Source: Blattamonas nauphoetae
Lineage: Eukaryota; Preaxostyla; Oxymonadida
Length of the DNA: 64,000 nucleotides
Reading direction: 5' to 3'
Assembly (NCBI GenBank): GCA_033064195.1
Contig: JARBJD010000007.1
Location: 558,001 to 622,000, forward strand
Both the position numbers and the translations under genes were made by a program. Below the pieces are notes generated by a model. That model made no database searches. It had not been told where the DNA came from and worked only from the letters and a program-made list of their open reading frames with translations. Shown piece by piece: positions 9,953-21,343 of this stretch (positions are counted from its first letter, which is position 1; each line of letters begins with the position of its first letter).

Positions 9953-11436
9953 AACCCGAGACCTTTCAGTTTCGGCTTTTCATAGGTTTCCCATTTTTTC
10001 TCTCTATTCATCATCTACTTTTATCTCCTTTTCCTTTTTGAAATGTCTACACAAAAAACAACCACTGGAGGTGTGATGGCAAAATTTAAGTCGGATTTTT
10101 CCAGAACGGAGGGATCAACCCACAATCTCCTTCGTCCCGTTATCGCTTCGCGATGAGGTTCGAAGAGATGCGAGCTTACTTGTTGGCTTCTTTACAGGAA
10201 CAGTGATCATTCTCTTCACTTCATTCTTTTTCTGCGCAACTTTTCGAGGAGATGAACGAACCACCTTTTTTTCAAGAGCAGGATTGAAGGCAGCTGTGAC
10301 TTCCGCAGGAAGGCTTGCTTCGATTGCCTGACGGTGAGCTTCCTGGGAGAAGGGATGTCGTTTGGTGCAAAGTCTGCCATATTCCTTTTTTAACATTTGA
10401 ATCATGCTGCCGTCCAGAGGTTGCGTCAGATTCGTGGGGTTTGGAGGGAGAGACAAGATGATAATATTGAATTGAACTGCTAGTTTCGCAATGGATGCTG
10501 TGAGATGGGAACCACAATTGTCCATGAGGAAGAGAGCGGGGATGGTACCGCAAGGCCGAACCGTCTGCACATACGCAGCACGGCAAAGTAGAATTATCGA
10601 TTTTGGTCAGACTCGGGACAAGTGGTGGAGAAGAGCCCTTCATGCGGAGCAGCTTCGACTGGACCTGTTTCAGAGTGCTGAACCCAGTTTCGTCAAAGTT
10701 GAACACTACTGACTCCGGGCTTTAATTTGTTGAGATAACCGTCGAGAGTGTTCCGTGCCAACCAATGAGAGTTTCTGCGTTGTTAGCCGATATTTTTTTG
10801 AAAGGTTCCATTCGTTTCGGACGGGAGTAAATCATGTCTGGTTCGGCTTGAAACAATCCCTAGGCCCAATTTTGTGACTATATAATGTCCTTAAATTTCG
10901 ACATTTCCATGATGGACTCAATCAATGGAACAACTACAGGAACAACGGAGACACACCTTCTTCTGAGTCATCATCGGTGTGACTGTCTTTTTGAGATTCG
11001 TTTTCTTGCTCAATCATAGTCGCAACTTTGAAACGCAGCATTCAGGAGCCACCGTTGGCCTTCAATTTATCTGGACTTGCCTTCCTTTTTTGTACGATCG
11101 TCTTGCCCGGCTGACAGCCTTCGTTGAGAGACCAGTGATTTTTTGGATCACTCCGGGCATCACCGTCATCACTGCTCCATTTTGAGGAGGGCCACCAAAG
11201 GCGGCAACGAGGAGTACGGTTTAGACAGCATAACATTTCAACATTCAACCATATTTTCGATCCATTTCAAGCTGTGGTGGATTTGCTTTTGTTGTAGTAC
11301 TATAGTCTTTCCATCACACCTCCAGTGGTTGTTTTTTGTGTTGAACTTTCAAAAAAGAAAATGAGACCAAATTGGATGATGAATAGAGAGTAAAATGGGA
11401 AACCTGTGAAAAGCCGAAACTGAAAGGTCTTGGGTA
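9953..11436 (-). mobile_element. pogo-like DNA transposon with about 130-bp TIRs
   Basis: The left end begins AACCCGAGACCTTTCAGTTT and the right end, reversed, begins TACCCAAGACCTTTCAGTTT. Similarity continues through CGGCTTTTCA, AGGTTTCCCATTTT, CTCTCTATTCATCATC and ACAACCACTGGAGGTGTGAT, so the arms are at least 130 bp. TTA flanks both sides (9950-9952 and 11437-11439), compatible with the TA target of the Tc1/mariner-pogo superfamily. It contains one broken transposase gene on the minus strand. The right end abuts MITE copy D directly. Confidence 0.75.
10112..11250 (-). pseudogene. pogo/DDE_1-type transposase, broken
   Basis: Reading right to left, near 11230-11080 there is an N-terminal segment with a helix-turn-helix-like run (VIQKITGLSTKAVSRARRSY). 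The catalytic region starts at about 10706 with FNFDETGFSTLKQ (first Asp). In another frame at about 10545 it continues with ALFLMDNCGSHLTASIAKLA (second Asp), then SLPPNPTNLTQPLDGSMIQ, the characteristic block before the last catalytic Asp/Glu. A basic C-terminal tail ends near 10115. At least two frame changes and stops are visible, so it is inactive. Length and order match pogo/Tigger/jerky-type DDE_1 transposases. Confidence 0.75.
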
Positions 11437-11439
11437 TTA

Positions 11440-12033
11440 TAGTGGCGTCACCAATTCGTTCCATGTCAACAATTAGTGCTTTTTTCTGGAATGATCACTT
11501 TTGGTCAAACTAAGAAAAAAATAAAATTTTAGAATTTTCTTCCCACTGGATCCCAAAAAATCCTCACAATAGCTCTTTTCAACCACTTTTTTCTTGTGTT
11601 CTCGTCATATCTTCACAACCTGTGAACCGATTTTGATGAAATTTTCCACAGAAACGTTTGTTTGGTGAAATGAACATTTTGAAAAAAAATGGAAAAAAAT
11701 GATGGGTATCTGGGAAGATATGAAAAAAGGCTGTTTTTCGCCCAGAACAATTTCATGGGAAAAAAATGTAAATTTTTGTGAGTGTCTTTTATCGATATAT
11801 TTACGAAAATAATGCTTTTTCTTCCGTCTCAAACAGATGTCTGGTTATGGAAAAATGATCGTCAGAAGTTTGGAAAATGTGTGGGGTTTCGCTGTATAAC
11901 GTATTTTGAGGTTTTCTCGGGATCCAGTGGGAGGAAAATGCTAGAATTTTATTTTTTTCTTAGTTTGACCAAAAGTGATAATTTCAGAAAAAAGCACAAA
12001 TTGTTGACATGGAACTAATTGGTGACGCCACTA
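11440..12033. mobile_element. Small TIR element, second subfamily (MITE copy D)
   Basis: The terminal repeats are long and well matched: TAGTGGCGTCACCAATTCGT at the left, and its inverse partner TAGTGGCGTCACCAATTAGT at the right, continuing through TCCATGTCAACAATT, GTGCTTTTTTCTG and GGTCAAACTAAGAAAAAAAT. TTA precedes it and TAA follows. The core (CATATCTTCACAACCTGTGA) links it to the same superfamily as copies A-C. It is non-coding. Confidence 0.8.
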
Positions 12034-12036
12034 TAA

Positions 12037-12263
12037 TAGTAGTGTCAATAACCCGTACATATTCAAAAATCCGTACAATGGTGATTGAAAAATTTAGATG
12101 GGTCAAACTAAGAAAAATAAAATTTGGTTCCGCGCCGAAACCCCTGTGTCGGGAGAAAACCTCAAAATACTGTTTCCTTTAGGCATCCACATATTTTTCT
12201 CAACTTTTTGCCCTCATTTCTCCACAACCAGCCATCCGTTTTGAATCAAATAAAATGCATTGT
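12037..12263. mobile_element. Left part of MITE copy E (split by the hAT element)
   Basis: It begins TAGTAGTGTCAATAACCCG just after TAA (12034-12036) and runs to TGCATTGT at 12256-12263, where the hAT element starts. Sister copies continue without interruption at this point (AAATGCATTGTGATCG at about 9440). The remainder of the same element resumes at 20961 with the duplicated TGCATTGT and ends at 21340 before another TAA. Confidence 0.85.
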
Positions 12264-13406
12264 ATACCTGTGTGGCCTGGCCTGACCAAGATGAAATCAA
12301 GGAAAAACCTGGCCACCCACTGGCCACAAGATGACAAAGAATGGGTGAGGGTTTCGAGTTGATCAAGCAATTCTCAAACTAAAGTAGTGCTTGTCCTGGC
12401 GATTTTACTATAGTTTTCGTCTAAGAATCATCATATCCAGCTTTTTTCACGTTTTTAAGTCTTTTCTCAACGAATTCCAGTTTCCTTACACAAACACTGA
12501 AAAATATGGTTTGATCGGCCACTCATTTTTTTCCAATTTTTTCTCTGTCCATCGCCTTTTTCTCTTTCATTTTGCCGAATTTCATCTCACTTTTTATAGT
12601 TGTCGTGAGTGGCATTCTGATGGTCGATGACCACGTTGAACTATTTCAAATCGTCCTCACCTTCTCGAGATTTCGGGGCATCTTGCCCATTTGTCAAGCC
12701 TGTGGCCTGTGGCCACACCTATTCTTAATCTTTTCATTAAACCAAAATCATCCAATTATCCTAAATTTTGAGCAAAATGGTGAATTGTAGTCTGAATAAT
12801 GAGATAATGAGAAATTTCAACACAATTTGGGCTGATCGTTTCCACCACCAAACTTTACTCACTGATGTCCACAATCGATTCAATCGATCAAGAAGCAGAA
12901 GATGATTGGTTCAGTGTGGCTGTTATTTTGATTTATGGAGTTCCAATAGATATAGAAGGAGTGGATCTGTTCGACTTTACGAAGGTGCGTAGTGACATCC
13001 CAGACAAAGAAGGGACAGTCTTGGTGAAACTCATAGTGCCCTCAAAAACCCGCTTTTATCCATAAACCCGCGCAAAATCCAAAATGTTGATCATCATCAT
13101 GAATTAATTCCTTCCATCTCATATTTTCACTTTTTAGACCTAGTTTCTTAAAATTGAATAAAAGAGAGGTTGATCAAGATCAAAAAGTGGGTCAGATTCG
13201 TGTGAAACACTTTACCGGATCTATATATCGTCGTTTGGATGACTGGTTCTGATTGTGAGACCGAACGAAGTGAAACAAAGCCCTGAATAGCCATCTCCAA
13301 CACTGGCCATCTTGTCAAAACAGGATTCACAATCTTCGGAAAGTCTTGATCACGCTTCTGCAACGTCCACTCAAACCTCGAAAAAGGAGCAGCAATTTCA
13401 GCATCA

Positions 13407-16020
13407 GTGTTGAGCACATCTTCCCTCTCGATCTCGTCATCGACATTCAAGAGCTACAAGCTGAGCGAGTCGAGTGAACTTAGAGGTGCGATCCATTTCT
13501 TCATCGAAACAGACAAAGCTGACTTCCTCCTCTCAAATCTCCTATTCACATCCAACGAAGCCACCAAAGCGGAAGATGTCTTCATCTCCACTCCCGACCT
13601 GTCGCTGGACAAGCTCGTTTTGACATCAGCCAAAATAAGTATCGAGTGGGAGGACAACATTGCTGACAATAGTCGCTTCCGATGCGAGTCAAGAGAAGGA
13701 CACTTCACTCCCACAGAGCTCAGCAGTCATCCAAATCGACACAGAATATTCGCTGACATGTTCCGGATGGGTCAACTTCACAAGAAAGGATTTCACCTTC
13801 ACTCTGAACGTGGCCTCACATTCAAGTCGCACACAAGTGGAACTCGAATCAGAGCGAATGATCTATCACTCACCACGGATGTCTTCGCTATCAACTCAGC
13901 CTAAATCGCCATCGGATCGGTAACGCTGTCTGGCATCGAATTCACAGGCACTCCCACAACCGCCTTCATTTCTCTCCCCTCAATGTATCCATCGTTGAGA
14001 TTGAGTGTGGGATCAATCTCGTTAGATTCGTCGAATCCACTGCCACTTTCATCTCCTCCACTTACTCCTCAGCCAGCCTTGTCGACACTTCACTCGCCTC
14101 GCTCGTCCTCGCCGACACGACAGATGATGTCTCGTCGCTGACTAGCTTCTTTTCCGAGGCTCTCTTCTCGGTGAAAGCCAACACACTCTCTGAAGTTTTG
14201 TCGGATGTGAGGTGGAATGACGTGTCCACTCGCCTCTGTTACTGGAGGTTCTCTCGCCCTGTCGAAAGTGAAAATCGATGGAATAGCTCATCATTCGCCA
14301 AAAGTGTGATTGTACAGACAGGCGGAAAAGTTCAGTTGGCAGACTCTCACTTCGCCAACATCTCCACACACAGAGCTGGAATCAACACGAAAACTGAGCT
14401 CGTTGATCCCCATCCGAGACCCGCTCATGAGCATGTCGATTGAGAGCATCCAAGTCGTCAGTCTCATCCTTCAAAGAAGCGAGGGCCTACTGCACCATCG
14501 GAGTCCAATCGATGACGATTTTGGACGTCCGCCCTCTCCCAGGCGACAGCCATTCGCTGTATCAGGCACCCAGTCTATTTCATCACGTTCGACAGACTCC
14601 ACGACCCCTCGTTCAAGCTGCAGCCTCTCCCTCTCTCCGTCCAAATCCTCATCGAGAAGAGCCTGGCCATCAACGTCGATGTTCTGATGGACTCTCCTCA
14701 AATCCAAGTCAATATTCTTTTCGTGTTTGATGTTGTTCACACTGCTCTCGCTGTTGTCGACCCGCTTCTCCAGGCAATCACAAAGCTGACGTCCATGCTC
14801 ACCAACTACACCGAGTTCGTAACCAACCCAACCACTCATGAGAACGCTACTGCCACCGGAATGCCCAAACCCTGCGTCATTCAGTTAGACGAGGACGAGA
14901 TCTTCGAAGGCGAAAGTGTCCGTGTCGAAAGACAGACTGTCGAAATTGTCCCACCGCCAAGTTCGATTGACACAGAAACAATCGCCGACGTCGCGAAGCA
15001 GATCGTCTCACAGTTCAACGCCCCAGCTCGCATCTCTCTCGCTGTCAAAGACATCACAGTTCATGTGTTTGAGAACGCACATATCAACAGGTCGTATGCT
15101 CTGTCGATCTCAACATCTCTCGGAGCTGATATTGTCCTCCAACCGCCGATGGTTGTGAATCACGAGAAAGAGAAGACAGCAGAGCATCTCGCCTTCCTCG
15201 CTGGATTCAGCCAGCTCTTCCCTCAGTTCGACCTCCTCTACAAGACCGGCCATGGAATCAAAGGTGTCCAAATCACTCGATTCCGAGAAGTGAAGGAGGA
15301 CGTTGCCGGAGCTCTAATCGTCTCGACCGCATCGTCCTCGTTTGTTCGGAATTCGAACACAGCGTATCTTCTGATTGCAGCCGGAAAACTGGTTGTCTCC
15401 CAAAGCACATTCACAAGTTCAGCATCCCTTCCCTATCCTCTCGTCTTTGCAAAAACATCAGGCGCTCTCGAAATTGATGACTTCAACGTGCCAAACTTGA
15501 ATGATGCGTTGATCAGAGGACAGACGAGCACAACTATGAATGTGGCCAACTCGAAGTTCGAATCCATCACTCGCGCGACAACAGAAGGAGAGATAGAGAA
15601 CGGGACTATGATCTCGGCAGTTCTGAAAGATGTCTCGTCATTCGAACTTGACACCCTCACATTCGACACATGAGGCGCAGCTGTCGTCCTTACCATGGAA
15701 GGGTCTCATCACTCGCTGGATTACTTCATCAACAACGTGACATTCACAGTAACCACTCCGTCTCAAAATGGACAGATCTACAGCAGGCTCTCGCGGACGA
15801 GACCCACGAGATCTTCGTGACGTACTCTTCGAAGTGGAATCTTGTCACCTCTCCACGCTCTTATCTCGTCCCACCCGAAAGACTGGAGATGTTTGTGTCG
15901 TCGATTGGGCGAGCGAGCGACACTGGGGACAGAACACATTCATTCTCATCAATCTCCACGACATGTTGTCTCTGAGCAATAACTCTCACCCAAATTCCCC
16001 TTCTTGTTCTCGCTAGGATT
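13407..16020 (+). pseudogene. Captured, decayed beta-helix surface-protein gene
   Basis: Successive plus-strand frames read like the repetitive Ser/Thr-rich parallel beta-helix proteins of this genome: short strands such as LSISSSTFKSYKL, LLSNLLFTSNEATKA, LVVSQSTFTSSASLPY, MNVANSKFESITRA and YFINNVTFTVTTP. The best-preserved piece is 14687-15673 (328 codons), which ends at a single TGA but continues in the same frame for about 45 more codons. At least four frame changes or stops occur over 2.6 kb. No signal peptide or membrane segment was found, so it is an internal fragment. Its closest relative in the window by style is the 1,920-residue protein at 24873. Confidence 0.65.
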
Positions 16021-17700
16021 TAGCTTCTCGTAATGGATTGCTGTTGACGATCCTCGCTTCTGTTCTATCTGACAAAACACGTGAGCCCAGTTGGAGTTGA
16101 TGAGAGCGGGTTTGACGTTGCGAATCGTGGATATCAGTCAGTATGGCGTCAATCACTGCTGATGACTCTTGATCGCCTCTCAACAGCACAGTCATCCACA
16201 GATGTGGACGAACACCATCGATACAACTTGACATTGGAGAAGATACTCACTTCGAACTCCGGACAGACAACGTGAATCTGGATTTGTCATCGCTGATCGT
16301 CACTTTTCCACCCCAACTGTCATCACCGTGTGTGTTCCTCTCTCGATGACGAACATGAATGTCTCCTCTGCGTTTCTTTTGGGATTTGCTCTGATCAAGT
16401 CGTGGAGTGATGTTGTTATGGATGGATGCCGTTTCTAATCAATCTCTCGATCGACTGGACTGTTCGGTGTGGTTAAAGCGAACATCTCCCTCTCCACTGT
16501 CTTCAGGATCCTACACACGACGTTCGAGCAAGTCAAAACGACTCGACGACAAGCAAGATTATGTTGAAAGGTCTGAATACAATGGCCAACAACGTTTCAT
16601 CGTAGGATGAAGACGAACTGTTCTCTCTTATCGAAATCCTGCTCCCTCCTGTCGTGTCTTCCAACATGTTTGTTGGAGGACGAGAAGTCGATGATCGAGC
16701 GTCTGCAGAGACGAATCCACTCCGTGTCAAACCATCTCGATCGGATTCTCATTGATCGCACAAAGTGGATTCGGAGGATGTGTTTGGGTGGGGGTGAATC
16801 GTTGCTGATCTCCACTAATATGAAAAGAACTCGACTCCTGGTTGAGAACGACTTGGAGACAGATGCAAGTTTCATTCACTTTCTTCAGCACTACTACCAC
16901 CATCTTTCATCCACTACTGTATCCACTCTTCCCATGGGTGTGTTCTGTCTGAGGACTCTCTCTTCTCAGAATCAAGCCTGACAAGCACGAAGCAAGGAGA
17001 GAAACACGAGGAGGGAAGTGTGAGAACGTGGGAGTTTACAAGCGAGGGGAGAGAGAAAACACGTGGCACAGGTCAGAAGCAAGGAAATGGAGTTCGCTTA
17101 ACGTGAAGACGTGAACGTCACAGTGTGTCGCAACGTCTGTTCCTCCTCTCACTCGTTCTCTCAATTTTTCAAGTACTCTTTCTTCTTCTCCGTCCCCCCT
17201 TTCTCATCTCCTTCTTTTCATTCCTCTCTCTTCTATCTCAGAACACTTTCACTTCGGCTGCCGAACTTGGAGGAGCATAGCCGCAGTTTGGACACCTCGC
17301 TGCCAGCGCTGGCATCGTCACTCTGCTCACACACCCTTCAAAGTCTGACAAAGACCAATATCGACAGAATCATTTATCCAATTCATACCATTGACCTCTT
17401 CATCTCTGGAAACATCGACAAAACTAATGTGGTGGAGCAGAAGCGGAGGGGAACATCGATCTTGTGTGGAACATGGAGGCGCCAGAGATCCTTCAGAAAC
17501 ACCAATATCTGAAAACCACACATTGAATCTTTCTTTTCATCATTGTTTCATCATTTCAAACACAATTACCATCAATATTACACACTTTTGAAGAATTCAA
17601 TTGAGATCAAACCAGAAATAAAAAGTTCGTTTGAATTCACTTGGTAACGAAGTGTTTATGATTAAAAAGGAGTGAAATTCGAGATCATCGGAATTAATTC
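16021..17700. other. Remainder of the inner element: decayed sequence, no clear gene
   Basis: Short frames on both strands (for example 16607-16981 plus and 17111-17512 plus) show no family resemblance. Sequence style and GC resemble the preceding cargo up to about 17,500 (GGAACATCGATCTTGTGTGG), so it is probably a continuation of the captured gene in a more decayed state. The last 120 bases before 17768 are the right terminal repeat, with GCGCGGGTTT twice. Confidence 0.4.
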
Positions 17701-20218
17701 ATCATGATTTTTGATTAAATGGATTTTGCGCGGGTTTATGTATTTTGCGCGGGTTTCTGAGGGCACTATCAGAAAACATACCGATCATAGCCTACACGAT
17801 CAAGGCCGCCATTACCTCCTATGCACATTTACTAATATGGCACTGGGGCCATGTCTCTATTATCAACGCCGTTCGCGATTTGATGTGAAACATAAACATG
17901 TTTATGGGAGGACTCAATCTAACTCACTATTTCAACTCCGCCCAAAGCCAAAAGATCAATTTTCACAATTTCAAGTGGCACTGTATTCATGGACGACGAA
18001 ATACCGCGTTTCTTATTCTACAGTCGGCTCAAACGAATTCAAAACTATTATCAAAGATGTTTGGTACGCGGCGCAGAAAGGCGGAAGTGACAAGATAACT
18101 GACTATCTGAAAGTCTTGAATCGATCAAAAGTATCCATCGGGATTGGCGATTATGGAAGGCTTTTGAAAAAAGAAGGTTTCCTGATTCGAAAGGGACAGA
18201 ATGGGTCTATTGTTTTGGATTCCAGTACGATTGGTGGGACTAACTTTCTGATTTCACTCTTCGTGACTCCGAGTGGCCCGTTCACACCACTCCTGCTTCA
18301 TTGTGACTATTCAAATTCCTCTCACACATCTCAGGATTATCGCTCATTCGCACTCCACAGCTTATCGATACTGAAACAGTACGACATCAGAACGGTTTGT
18401 TTCGTTGCCGACAATGCAGAGGCATTACAAGACGGGATCACATTTCAAAACTCTACAGATGAACAGAGACAAGAATTACTGTCATTCCAACCCACTATCC
18501 CTCTCTCTCTTCGTTGTCACAATCATCTTCTCCATCTTGCCTGGGGAGATGTGAAATACCATGCTCCTCACCTGAGTACAATTCTTGAATCGATGCACAA
18601 GCTCATACAAGCATTTCCCTCAGAGCTTCAGACTCTACTCGGTTCAAAACCCCACAAAGTCAGCCAAACAAGATGGCTGGACGAATATGGACCGGTATGT
18701 TGGTTTACTAAACACTACCACCGTTTTCCTACACTCTCCGACAGTGAACGACAATTCTTTAAGGAGCTGGAATTCGTGAAAGGGATTCTCGAACCACTAT
18801 GGATTCTAAAAAATCACTTTAGTCGGAGAGATTGTACAATCTCTGATGTCTTCCTTCTTTTAAGCATTGCAGTCAAAACAATTCTAACAAACGCTGATTC
18901 GATGGTTTCTGACAGATGGAAGTCGATTTCTCAACTGACAATTGACTGTATCTATGTTCGCTTTTTCTGTTCATCATCAGCTCCATTTATGTTGTTTTCC
19001 GCGGCTCTCACAAAGCTTGGTCGAGATTCCATTTATATGAACAAACCAATTGTGGATTTCGACATCAAACTCACTGAAATTCCAGAACCAGCAAGTATTA
19101 GCGAATCTGAATCATCAAACGAAATCATCGAGGTCACTTCTGATGACGACTATTCCTCATCATCTCAACAATCAATGCGGACAAAAACTGCGAAAAGACA
19201 ACCAAAAATGGTATCAGATAAAAGAATTCGAAAAAGAAAACGACAAACTTCGACACAGTCTTCCAACGCAAAACCACACACACCCGCGCCGTCCAAAGGG
19301 CCTCTTCGACCAAGTCTCCCAAAAAGCAACAGTCATCTCCCAGTTACCACCTCTCCACCCCATTTCACAACAAAGTCCATTCTCAATCCATCCACAAACT
19401 CCAAGACCATTCCATCAACTCCCTCTCAAGTTCCAAGCACCTATTCATCCCCTTCCTCTTCTCGTCTCAAAACAACCATCAAATCTTCTAACGATTCATA
19501 CCACATCACCTCATCCTCCTCAAACATCAAGTAACTACACTGTTTTTCCACACTTTCCGGTTCTAACCAATCCTCAGCAAAACAGTCCCCTATTTCCATC
19601 GATAATCTCCACAATACAGCCACAACAAATCAATAGAAGGATGCGAGACATTCGAACAGGGTTCAATCCCCCATTCCCGTTCGTATCCCACGAAAGATCT
19701 CTTCCTCATTCTCCCACAATCGATGTTCTAACAAATCTCAGTTCCTACAACACAATAATCTGGAATACCCTGAAAACTCATGGACATCATCTCTCCTGTG
19801 CGCCTCTTGAACAACTCAAGGAACAGTTCTCGGAATGGCTGGATCACGTTGAATCAATATCAGAATCCATCTCTTCAACCAAATTCACAACATTCTGGGG
19901 GCAGTACGGAAGGGACAAACCAGCAATTGAACTGAAGCAACTGGCATGCCAAGTCGGTTCCATTCCATGTTCTGAAGTGGAATGTGAAAGATACTTTTCA
20001 TACCTTGGAATGCACTACTCACCAGAGCGCCAATCACTTGATCCAGAACAGCTTCTGGCAGAAATGTACGTAGCCCTGAAGTAGCGGAACAAAGACAACT
20101 ATAACCAAGCGAACCGATACAATTCACTTCATTTAATCACTTTGGAGAGATCATTTTTGGAAAACATGTCAGGAGTAAAGTGAGACGTGGATAAAGACAA
20201 AACGAACGATATGAGCAG

Positions 20219-20862
20219 TCAAGAGGAAATCTATTGAGACAGAAGACAATGAAATAGAGAAAGAGACATACTGTGAGCGAGATGGACATCATCGACTGGT
20301 CCGCACATACGATCCCCACCAACATCTGCGAACAAGAATGAAGAGTGAGTTGAGAGGTCCAGAGGAAATCTAATGCGACAGACGACAATGCAATAGAGAA
20401 AGAGACATACTGTGAGCGAGATGGACATCATCGACTGGTCCGCACATACGATCCCCACCAACATCTGCGAACAAGAATGAAGAGTGAATTGAGAGGTCCA
20501 GAGGAAATCTAATGCGACAGACGACAATGCAATAGAGAAAGAGACATACTGTGAGCGAGATGGACATCATCGACTGGTCCGCACATACGATCCCCACCAA
20601 CATCTGCGAACAAGAATGAAGAGTGAATTGAGAGGTCCAGAGGAAATCTAATGCGACAGACGACAATGCAATAGAGAAAGAGACATACTGTGAGCGAGAT
20701 GGACATCATCGACTGGTCCGCACATACGATCCCCACCAACATCTGCGAACAAGAATGAAGAGTGAGTTGAGAGGTCCAGAGGAAATCTAATGCGACAGAC
20801 GACAATGCAATAGAGAACGAGACATACTGTGAGCGAGATGGACATCATCGACTGGTCCGCTT
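20219..20862. repeat. 139-bp tandem repeat, about 4.6 units
   Basis: A unit containing GAGGAAATCTAATGCGACAG, ACGACAATGCAATAGAGAAA, GAGACATACTGTGAGCGAGA, TGGACATCATCGACTGGTCC and GCACATACGATCCCC repeats with a strict 139-bp period. The first unit (20219) is the most diverged, and the inner units differ at only one or two positions, so the array expanded recently. It lies in the right subterminal zone of the hAT element, between the transposase stop and the terminal repeat. Open minus-strand frames of 73-98 codons shared by the units are by-products of the period and are not genes. Confidence 0.9.
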
Positions 20863-20960
20863 TCACCACTTTCCCAATTGGTGATCAAGATCAGAACCCA
20901 TTATTTGATCCGAATCCCTGACCAATGACCATGCCTTTTCGGCTGGCCACGCAGGTATAC

Positions 20961-21340
20961 TGCATTGTGATCGTAAAGATCTCGACAAAAGCTGCTCAAA
21001 AAATAAAAGATATTTTTTTCTAAGAATTTTTTGTCGAGAAAAATATGGGTTTTTTTCCATTTTCCCAAATATCCAGAATTTTTTCTCCAAATTTTTTTCA
21101 AAATGATCATTTCGCCAAAAAAACGTTTTTGTGAAAAACTTCATCAAAATCGGTTCACTGGTTGTTGAGATATTGCCGAAACAATTTTATTTTTCGGGCA
21201 AAAGGGGGTATTTTGAGGTTTTCTCCCGACACAGGGGTTTCGGCGCGGAACCAAATTTTATTTTTCTTAGTTTGACCAATATATATTTTTCAAGCCCCAT
21301 GTTACGGATTTATGAAAAGTTCGGTTTATTGAAACATCTA
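20961..21340. mobile_element. Right part of MITE copy E
   Basis: It starts with the second copy of TGCATTGT and continues the family sequence (GATCGTAAAGATCTCGAC...) to the right terminal repeat, ending ATTGAAACATCTA at 21340, followed by TAA (21341-21343). With 12037-12263 this makes one complete element of about 0.6 kb whose two TAA flanks match. Confidence 0.85.
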
Positions 21341-21343
21341 TAA

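Larger units (their letters stand above)
13034..17768. mobile_element. 4,735-bp TIR element carrying a host-like gene, inside the hAT transposase
   Basis: The left end starts TAGTGCCCTCAAAAACCCGC and the right end, reversed, starts TAGTGCCCTCAGAAACCCGC. Similarity continues through CATAAACCCGCGCAAAATCC and CATGAATTAATTCC to about 110 bp. TCA lies directly outside both ends (13031-13033, 17769-17771). Deleting the element and one TCA fuses the hAT frame ...VLVKL|RKHTD... without a stop, which confirms the borders. No transposase was found inside. The cargo (about 13,400-16,100) is a decayed beta-helix surface-protein gene with visibly higher GC than the flanks. It therefore looks like a non-autonomous element that captured a host gene fragment. 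Confidence 0.85.
12865..20084 (+). pseudogene. hAT-family transposase, interrupted by an inserted element
   Basis: The N-terminal 56 codons (from ATG 12865, MSTIDSIDQEAEDDWFS) stop at the insertion point 13033. The rest resumes at 17772 in the same frame (RKHTDHSLHDQGRHYLLCTF). Recognisable hAT landmarks are: an HxxC..HKH region like a BED-type finger near 17820-17900; a catalytic Asp block VLDSSTIGGTNFL at about 18210; CFVADNAEALQDG at about 18400 with the second Asp; CHNHLLHLAWGDV at about 18515 (hAT Cys-His block); QTRWLDEYG at about 18665; and the C-terminal dimerisation block SEVECERYFSYLG at about 19970 with the catalytic Glu. The frame changes once in the Pro/Ser-rich linker (19,200-19,530), through either a frameshift or an unrecognised intron. 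It is inactive as it stands. Confidence 0.8.
12264..20960 (+). mobile_element. hAT transposon, 8.7 kb including a 4.7-kb inner insertion
   Basis: The ends are short inverted repeats: left ATACCTGTGTGGCC, right (reversed) GTATACCTGCGTGGCC. Exactly the 8-bp TGCATTGT flanks both sides (12256-12263, 20961-20968), the duplication length typical of hAT. The left 450 bp contain many TGGCC/GGCCA words, like hAT subterminal binding motifs. The element carries a hAT transposase gene (12865-20084, interrupted) and, at its right end, a 139-bp tandem array. Without the inner insertion it is about 3.96 kb, a normal size for an autonomous hAT element. Confidence 0.85.

Noticed and set aside
13034-17768. CACTA-family identity for the 4.7-kb element
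   Set aside because: The ends are TAGTG..CACTA, the reverse of the CACTA..TAGTG order of that family, although the 3-bp duplication length would fit.
20219-20862. Possible CRISPR-like array
   Set aside because: The units are contiguous without unique spacers and the genome is eukaryotic with introns; it is a minisatellite.
20231-20869. Overlapping minus-strand frames of 73-98 codons starting MSSVALDFLW
   Set aside because: They recur every 139 bp because the DNA is a tandem array; the identical frames are by-products of the period, not genes.
12264-20960. A viral, LTR or Polinton-type origin for the 8.7-kb element
   Set aside because: No integrase of retroviral type, polymerase, protease, capsid or ATPase gene is visible. 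The 8-bp duplication, TIRs and transposase blocks identify a hAT DNA transposon.
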